From positions 1 through 18,336 of the forward strand of contig JAFGKP010000108.1 in assembly GCA_016928455.1 (NCBI GenBank): DNA of 18,336 nucleotides, written 5' to 3'. This stretch comes from Methanomicrobia archaeon. Lineage in GTDB: Archaea; Halobacteriota; Syntropharchaeia; Alkanophagales; Methanospirareceae. The position numbers and the translations under genes were made by a program. The notes under the pieces are model-generated. The model was given only the letters and a program-made list of their open reading frames with translations, did no database searches and had not been told where the DNA came from. Below are positions 13,557 through 18,336 of the stretch, one piece after another (position 1 is the stretch's first letter; each line of letters begins with the position of its first letter).

Positions 13557-15613
13557 CGTCCTTCATAGCCCGGCTTCCATGGTTCTTTATTCTTCCTATT
13601 CTCGTGCGTATCGTAAAGATTAGCGTCCCGTCCCGGATTGTAGTTACTACCTCGCCTGTGGATAGTGAGGACGAGTAGTGCAATCGCAGCGCCGATCGCC
13701 TCGAATCCCGGAATTCCTGCGGCGCTCGTCTCTGACTCGGGCGTTGCAGCAAGAGGGGAGGGTGCTGCTTGCGAGGACTCATTTGAAGACTGTGGTGTTG
13801 CGGGAGGCGCGGCAGACGGTGAGGTTGTTCTTTCTGCTCTTGATTGCTGCTCCCCCGTGATCGCAAAGAGTGAAAAATCTGGCGTCTCCGCTTCAAAGAT
13901 GACGAAAAGATCGTCCACACCGACCCGCGAGGTGGATAGTTTAGACCACCCAGCTCGTTCATCGTATCTGGACAGACGAACGGTCGACTCCTCAATGTTA
14001 TGGGCCGCGAGCCACGATTGCCGCACCTTAAACTCAATGCTGCCGGACACCCGTGCAACCTCTTCAGGTGTGACTGAGAGGTCAAGGTAAACATAGGTCG
14101 TATCAGGAGGCGCGGGAACGTTCGGGGGTCTCTCCACACGTTTTATCGCGATTCTTACGTCGTTGACCGTGGTATCCGAGCTGAGCGTGAGCAGCGAGAT
14201 ATCCATATCTTCGAAGAGCATCGCTGTGTCTTCACCGGCCTTCAACACCGGAACGGTTCGCGCTGTCTCGGTCACCTGTGGCGACGACGCGGCCGCCGAT
14301 GGCGCTGTAGCAGTCGAGGCGGCTTTTGCGCTCGAACCATCGGCTGCTGATGAAGAAGATTCTGCCGGTGAGGGTGTTGGACGCGTGGCCACGAAGAAGT
14401 CGCTATAATCCTGGTAGACGAGCTCCAGAGCATCCACAATGCGCGGGCTTGGCCGATCTATGATATCGGCGTCAATGACGTAAACCCATCCGTTTTTTAC
14501 TGCATCGAGGATTTGCAACCGTTTGTCCTCCATGATCTGCTCATACGCGAGACTCATGCTCACCATGCTACTATCGCAGATAATGACCTGCGGATTGCGA
14601 TAGATCAGCTCTTCGAGGTTCATAACGAAGTAACCCGAGGAGTCGGCGGCAATGTTTGTGCCACCTGCGAGCGTAATGACCTCGTTGACGAAGGTATTGT
14701 CACCGGCGGTGAAGAAATCGCCGATATTATAAAAGACGCGAGGCTTCTCCTCTTCAGTCAGGGAAGCGGTCTCTGCTGTGATGGCCGCAACTCTGTTTCG
14801 AAGCTCGTATTCGAGCGAATCGGCCTCAGCTCTGCAGCCCGTAAGCGCGCCCAGCACCATGAGATGCTGGAAGATCTCCTCAACGTTCTTAGGGTTCTGT
14901 GCATAGAGCGGATAGGTAACCCCCTGGTGTGCACTTTCGTCGACGAGCCAGTAGAGCACGTCGTCAGGATTGCCATAGGCACCCACGACCAGATCGGGCT
15001 GGAGTGCCACGATCTTCTCGAAGCTGGGCGTGGAATAGCCACCGATCACTGCTATTTCGCCATGATTCTTCTTCTCCACCACCTCTGGCGGATAATCGCA
15101 GTACTCCGTCACGCCGACCACCTGATCCCCGGCGCCAACGGCGAACAGGAACTCCGTGCAGCTCGGAGCCATGGAAACGATTCGCTCAGGTTTCTTAGGC
15201 AGCCGTAAGACATAGTCCTCAAGCCCTTCCAGCTCCCGAATGTCGTTTTCTTTCTCTAGGACCAGCCAAACAGTCAGATTCCATGAGGCTTGAAGCGTCT
15301 CATTTACACTAGTGCCCCGGACCGTGACGGCATAGCTACCGTAGTCATCAATGGCATACTCGAAATTTGAGCTCGTTCCTTCGGTTTCCTTTATCACTTC
15401 ACCGTTCACCGCCCACGTCCACCGGTACGACAGGTCAGCAGTGACGGAGAATTCAACCTCCGCATACTCGTCCAGGTAGAGATCGAAGGATACGTTCTCA
15501 GAAGCGTCTTTGGTGACGGAGTTCCAGGGAGTGACGCTGCTAGCCGCGCAGACAGTGCAGAAGTAGCAGAAGACCATTACGGTAAAGAAACCCACGAGCG
15601 TGCGCGTGCTCAT
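13553..15613 (-). CDS. Surface-anchored BtuF-like binding protein with PGF-pre-PGF domain
   Basis: A 686-residue exported fusion. Residues 1-24 are a signal peptide. About 38-116 form a beta-sandwich (PKD/Ig-like, with YRWTWAVNGE and YGSYAVTVRG). Residues 142-409 are a periplasmic-binding-protein-2 domain (RIVSMAPSCTEFLFAVGAGD, VVGVTEYCDYPPE, VALQPDLVVGAYG); the TEYCDYPPE motif is common in cobalamin-binding BtuF-type proteins. A Ser/Ala/Thr-rich linker leads to a PGF-pre-PGF domain (about 453-588, ending TPDFSLFAITGEQ). After a second linker comes IPGFEAIGAAIALLVLTIHRR (634-654), a PGF-CTERM anchor processed by archaeosortase in relatives. An odd 32-residue hydrophilic tail follows. ATG at 15613 overlaps the previous stop by ATGA; the permease gene overlaps its end. 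Ligand, cobalamin or iron chelate, is inferred. Confidence 0.9.
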   Translation of the reverse strand: MSTRTLVGFFTVMVFCYFCTVCAASSVTPWNSVTKDASENVSFDLYLDEYAEVEFSVTADLSYRWTWAVNGEVIKETEGTSSNFEYAIDDYGSYAVTVRGTSVNETLQASWNLTVWLVLEKENDIRELEGLEDYVLRLPKKPERIVSMAPSCTEFLFAVGAGDQVVGVTEYCDYPPEVVEKKNHGEIAVIGGYSTPSFEKIVALQPDLVVGAYGNPDDVLYWLVDESAHQGVTYPLYAQNPKNVEEIFQHLMVLGALTGCRAEADSLEYELRNRVAAITAETASLTEEEKPRVFYNIGDFFTAGDNTFVNEVITLAGGTNIAADSSGYFVMNLEELIYRNPQVIICDSSMVSMSLAYEQIMEDKRLQILDAVKNGWVYVIDADIIDRPSPRIVDALELVYQDYSDFFVATRPTPSPAESSSSAADGSSAKAASTATAPSAAASSPQVTETARTVPVLKAGEDTAMLFEDMDISLLTLSSDTTVNDVRIAIKRVERPPNVPAPPDTTYVYLDLSVTPEEVARVSGSIEFKVRQSWLAAHNIEESTVRLSRYDERAGWSKLSTSRVGVDDLFVIFEAETPDFSLFAITGEQQSRAERTTSPSAAPPATPQSSNESSQAAPSPLAATPESETSAAGIPGFEAIGAAIALLVLTIHRRGSNYNPGRDANLYDTHENRKNKEPWKPGYEGR

Positions 15614-16146
15614 TCCAGCTCACCTCGCTTGATATCCAGGAACCAGTGGTCGCCATGCCGCACCCGTTCAGTTTCGCTCACCCGAATCCTTCTCCTGAAG
15701 AGCGGGCCGTTGATGACGAACGAATGATACGCGCCGGATTCACCGGCGGCGTGGAAATCGCACTTTTGCAGCTCACTAATGAACGACTCGTCGATCCTCC
15801 GGCCGAGCCAATCCTGATTGACCCGCGTCGCGAGCTCGATCGCCAGCTCTTCACTGACGCGTTCCACCCAGGCGCGATGCTCGTGGATGCCAATATCGCC
15901 AAATACGCCTCGTTCTATCCCCTCGCGCTTCAGTCTCCTCACTGCGGCATTGAATTCGGGCTCGTACATCTCCCACGAGAGGTTCACCTGGATCAGGGGA
16001 ATGTCATGCGCTCGCTCGCGCTCGCCAGACTCATCCAGCAGGTTCAGGAGATACAAGACCTCGCAGCCTGTCTCCAGTATACGTAAACAGGCAAGCGAGC
16101 TGTCCTTGCCGCCACTCCAGGACACGAATGACTTATTCTCGTTCAT
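15610..16146 (-). CDS. Compact Dph6-like PP-loop ATP pyrophosphatase
   Basis: A cytoplasmic adenine nucleotide alpha hydrolase of the diphthine-ammonia ligase (MJ0570-like) group, whose members adenylate a carboxylate and form an amide. The PP-loop SWSGGKDSSLA (residues 9-19) is intact. Also present are a GERERAH block, IPLIQVNLSWEMYE, IERGVFGDIGIHEHRAW, WLGRRIDESFI and the terminal GESGAYHSFVINGPLF. Compared with the usual 220-230 residues this protein has only 178. Roughly 15-20 residues after the RxRxH block and roughly 30-35 before WLGRRID, including the PLW segment, are missing. The frame is intact, so it is not an obvious pseudogene. ATG at 16146 follows the propeller gene stop by one base, and its end overlaps the binding protein start by ATGA. 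True diphthamide function is doubtful. Confidence 0.8.
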   Translation of the reverse strand: MNENKSFVSWSGGKDSSLACLRILETGCEVLYLLNLLDESGERERAHDIPLIQVNLSWEMYEPEFNAAVRRLKREGIERGVFGDIGIHEHRAWVERVSEELAIELATRVNQDWLGRRIDESFISELQKCDFHAAGESGAYHSFVINGPLFRRRIRVSETERVRHGDHWFLDIKRGELE

Positions 16147-16147
16147 C

Positions 16148-17827
16148 TTACCGGAAATACAACCGTAGTGCGGGAATTGCCCTGGAATGGGCCACCCCGT
16201 TTGCATCAGTGAAATTCGTGCAGGTGATCACCCCATCGCTCATCGTAAGCTTGTTTTTATGGTGCAGCTGCGGATATGAGCCGGTTTCTATGCGATAGCG
16301 ATAGGTCTCATTTTTCTGAAGCAGAAATGGTTCTGAAAACGTGATGTTGTGCCAATCGCCCCGGAATCCATTCCACTGCGCGGTTGCTCCGTTCCACGAA
16401 TCGTTCCATATCCTGACAAATTCGAGACGCCCGCCAGTTCCATGACATGCCCGTGTGAATATCGAATTAACCAGGAGATCGTGCGCGGGCGTGAGCGTCC
16501 CGCAGATAGTACCGGGGATGCTGGGATAAGGACAGTCCGGCGTGCCGGTATCGAATTCTGCGAACTGAGGATCGCGAAAAGCGAGCACACCGATATTATC
16601 AACCCCGATGAACAACGTGCGATCAGCGATAGCGGGATGCGATGCTATATTGTATCCTCCGCCATAGCCCGGTGGGATTTGAAGTTTGTAGCTCCAGAGC
16701 GTGGTTCTGTTGTTCGCGTCCAACGCGAACACTGTTCCATCAACTTCATTCGTGCCGAAATACACCTTCCCGTCAGCGACGACCGGTGACGAGTCGATCG
16801 AGCCGTCCATCTCCTCATTCTTCCAGAGGAGTGACCCATTGCGTGCGTTGTAGCAATAGAAGGTGGAGTCAACGGTCGAGCCACCGATGTACAGTCTTCC
16901 GTCGCTCAACGCGGGAGAGGCCCAGCTCGATTTGTGCGTGACGTTCCAGGACTCTTCGCCCGTGCTCAGATTGAGAGCATAGAGGCCGTATGGTTTTCCG
17001 TAGACGTACTTCGTGGTGAAGAAGATCATCGCTTCATCCGCCCAGATGGTGGGTGTGGCCCGGATTTCGGTTGCTGTGGAGAAATTCCAACTTTCCACGT
17101 GTGTGCTCAGATTCACGCAATAGAGCGCGTGTTGATTCCCTGCGTTCCCGGCGAAGAGCAGTTTGTCCGCGTACGCCGCGGGCGAGGCGAATTGGAAGAT
17201 TTGGCCGCCGGTGGAAAAGTTCCACTGTTCGGTGCCGTCAAAGGAGAAGGCATGGAGCGTGCCATCCGAGAAACTCAAGATATACACCATATCTTCATAC
17301 ACCAGTGGCGAGGAGGCGGCGCCATGGAGCGAAGCGCTCGGGTCTATTTTCTCATTCCAGAGGATTTCACCGCTTGTCGTGTTGACGCATGCTAAGGTCC
17401 CGGCGGTGGTGCCCAGAAAGAGCTTGTTGGTGGCAAATGCCGCCGTTGAGGCGCCGTAAACGCCCGTGTTATTCCAGAGCTCTCTGCCGGTCTCTCTATC
17501 AAGGCAGTAGAGTGCATTGATAGCATTTCCGCCCGTCCAGGATAACCAGGTAGCTACGTAGACCCGGTCGTGGGCAACGATCGGTCCCGCCTGGATGCAT
17601 CCGGCGGTCTTTTCGCTCGATTGCCAGAGCAGTGTAGCGGTTCCTGGCCCTCTGCCGCTTGCGTTCCCGGTGCGTTGTGGGTCGTACTGGAGCATGAGGT
17701 GTCCCCCACGCTCACTCACGGTGGCGGCGATCGTTAGAGGGGGTGCGATGAAGAACGCAACCGCTAAGATAAGAGCAAGCAGATACAGAGGAGGTTTTAA
17801 AGAAGGATAGAGACTTGATCTGCTCAT
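16148..17827 (-). CDS. Secreted PQQ-like beta-propeller protein with archaeal C-terminal domain
   Basis: A 559-residue exported protein. An N-terminal hydrophobic segment (about 13-35) is a signal peptide or anchor. Residues 60-425 hold seven or eight PQQ-type propeller blades, seen as repeats of the LYCLDRETGRELW kind (for example at 106-118, 144-157, 191-202, 235-247, 282-294, 323-335 and 366-378). Quinone or substrate binding cannot be judged. From about 424 to the end is a separate domain with FDTGTPDCPYPSIPGTICG, GTGG, DWHNITF, TYRYRIETGSYPQLHH and IPALRLYF, a module I associate with exported proteins of Methanomicrobia and Archaeoglobi. Fourteen N-glycosylation sequons (NxS/T) are present. 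No PGF-type anchor. The gene starts six bases after the previous stop and ends one base before the Dph6-like start. Confidence 0.88.
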   Translation of the reverse strand: MSRSSLYPSLKPPLYLLALILAVAFFIAPPLTIAATVSERGGHLMLQYDPQRTGNASGRGPGTATLLWQSSEKTAGCIQAGPIVAHDRVYVATWLSWTGGNAINALYCLDRETGRELWNNTGVYGASTAAFATNKLFLGTTAGTLACVNTTSGEILWNEKIDPSASLHGAASSPLVYEDMVYILSFSDGTLHAFSFDGTEQWNFSTGGQIFQFASPAAYADKLLFAGNAGNQHALYCVNLSTHVESWNFSTATEIRATPTIWADEAMIFFTTKYVYGKPYGLYALNLSTGEESWNVTHKSSWASPALSDGRLYIGGSTVDSTFYCYNARNGSLLWKNEEMDGSIDSSPVVADGKVYFGTNEVDGTVFALDANNRTTLWSYKLQIPPGYGGGYNIASHPAIADRTLFIGVDNIGVLAFRDPQFAEFDTGTPDCPYPSIPGTICGTLTPAHDLLVNSIFTRACHGTGGRLEFVRIWNDSWNGATAQWNGFRGDWHNITFSEPFLLQKNETYRYRIETGSYPQLHHKNKLTMSDGVITCTNFTDANGVAHSRAIPALRLYFR

Positions 17828-17833
17828 TCTCTG

Positions 17834-18336
17834 CTACCGACCCGTTCTTCGCTCGAGGATATAGGCGGTTGCAAGCAGCCCAACAATGAGCGCTATGGCT
17901 TCAAAACCCGACTCCTGAGGCGTTGGGCTCGGTGATGTGGGAATGGGCGTTGTTGCGACGGAGGTCGGTAGCGGCGTTGCAGTTGGTGTTGGTGCTGGTG
18001 TATTCATTGGGGTTGCCGAAGGTTCAGATGTGGTCATGACTTCTGCAGTCATTTTTCCAGGATAGTCAGTGGGATCGTTCGGATTGGTCCCCGCAAGAAG
18101 TTCCTCGATGTCTGTATATCCATCGCCATCGGCGTCCTTTGGTGTGCCGCCTCCGCCACTGCGGCGTGGTGATGGCGTTGGCGTGGGCTCGGGCGTGGGA
18201 TCTGGTGTTGGCGATGCTGGATCTTCCGTCACCGAGACATTAATGATCGCGAGCAGCGGCGAATCCCCAGGCGTCATCTCCGCGCTGCTACTCCAGTACC
18301 ACGTTACCACGTCCCCGTCTTCTACCACATAGCCGG
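17834..18336 (-). CDS. PGF-CTERM-like anchored protein, DUF4430-like and calcium-loop segments (partial)
   Basis: The 5' end lies beyond the right edge; 166 residues of the C-terminal part are visible. It opens with GYVVEDGDVVTWYW, the characteristic end of a DUF4430 domain, which is related to the C-terminal domain of transcobalamin. A Pro/Thr-rich stalk follows, then PKDADGDGYTDIEELLAG with NPNDPTD, a calcium-binding loop of thrombospondin-3 or EF-hand type. A second Pro/Thr/Ser-rich stalk leads to SGFEAIALIVGLLATAYILE and RR at the end, a PGF-CTERM-like anchor in which Ser replaces Pro. The protein is therefore an anchored cell-surface protein. It is the first visible gene of the tight surface operon. 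DUF4430 assignment is moderate because most of the domain is outside. Confidence 0.75.
   Translation of the reverse strand, partial: GYVVEDGDVVTWYWSSSAEMTPGDSPLLAIINVSVTEDPASPTPDPTPEPTPTPSPRRSGGGGTPKDADGDGYTDIEELLAGTNPNDPTDYPGKMTAEVMTTSEPSATPMNTPAPTPTATPLPTSVATTPIPTSPSPTPQESGFEAIALIVGLLATAYILERRTGR

Noticed and set aside
14513..15208. 231-codon plus-strand open frame opposite the binding protein
   Set aside because: Shadow of the BtuF-type domain on the minus strand.
1..18336. CRISPR arrays, insertion sequences, toxin-antitoxin pairs, tRNA or rRNA genes
   Set aside because: Looked for repeats with regular spacing, transposase motifs, paired small genes and cloverleaf sequences by eye; none was found.

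Overview
The window is archaeal, from a euryarchaeote of the methanogen / anaerobic alkane or methane oxidiser group. It carries C1 and cofactor genes of that metabolism (ftr, and cofC for F420), an archaeal ribosomal protein / RNA polymerase subunit D cluster, the proteasomal ATPase PAN, archaeal MBF1, the archaeosine radical SAM enzyme RaSEA, Tsr3, A-type ATP synthase stalk genes and exported proteins with PGF-CTERM-like archaeosortase anchors. The C-terminal domain of the beta-propeller protein is one I associate with Methanomicrobia/Archaeoglobi-type genomes, so an ANME-1 (Methanophagales) or Syntropharchaeia-like lineage is plausible. This is inference, not proof. I see no mobile element, CRISPR array, rRNA or tRNA, and no gap over 300 bases without a gene.

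Layout. (1) 29-2260, + strand: rps13-rps4-rps11-rpoD, the front of the classic archaeal operon, which stops after rpoD. (2) 2408-4034, +: cofC and ftr, each with its own promoter-like sequence, ending in a hairpin/T-rich terminator candidate. (3) 4176-4946, +: a complete RNase III, which is unusual in an archaeon. (4) 5093-6328, -: PAN, divergent from MBF1 (6401-6823, +) across a shared 72-base promoter region. (5) 6818-10899, -: RaSEA with a small four-helix membrane protein, a GNAT acetyltransferase, Tsr3, a TIM-barrel isomerase/endonuclease-like protein and MobB. (6) 11055-12483, +: A-type ATP synthase subunits H, E and F only; I, K, C, A, B and D are not here. (7) 12513-18336, -: a tightly packed cell-surface operon running in from beyond the right edge. 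Its gene order in transcription is an anchored DUF4430-like/calcium-loop protein, a secreted beta-propeller, a compact Dph6-like PP-loop enzyme, a BtuF-type binding protein fused to a PGF-pre-PGF domain, and a BtuC/FecCD permease.

The last region is the most interesting. Its genes are separated by 6 or 1 bases or overlap by ATGA, so they are very probably co-transcribed and partly translationally coupled. I read it as a surface capture and uptake system for a corrinoid or iron-type chelate, with a cytoplasmic ATP-dependent ligase-like enzyme built in. The ligand and the ligase role are inferred.
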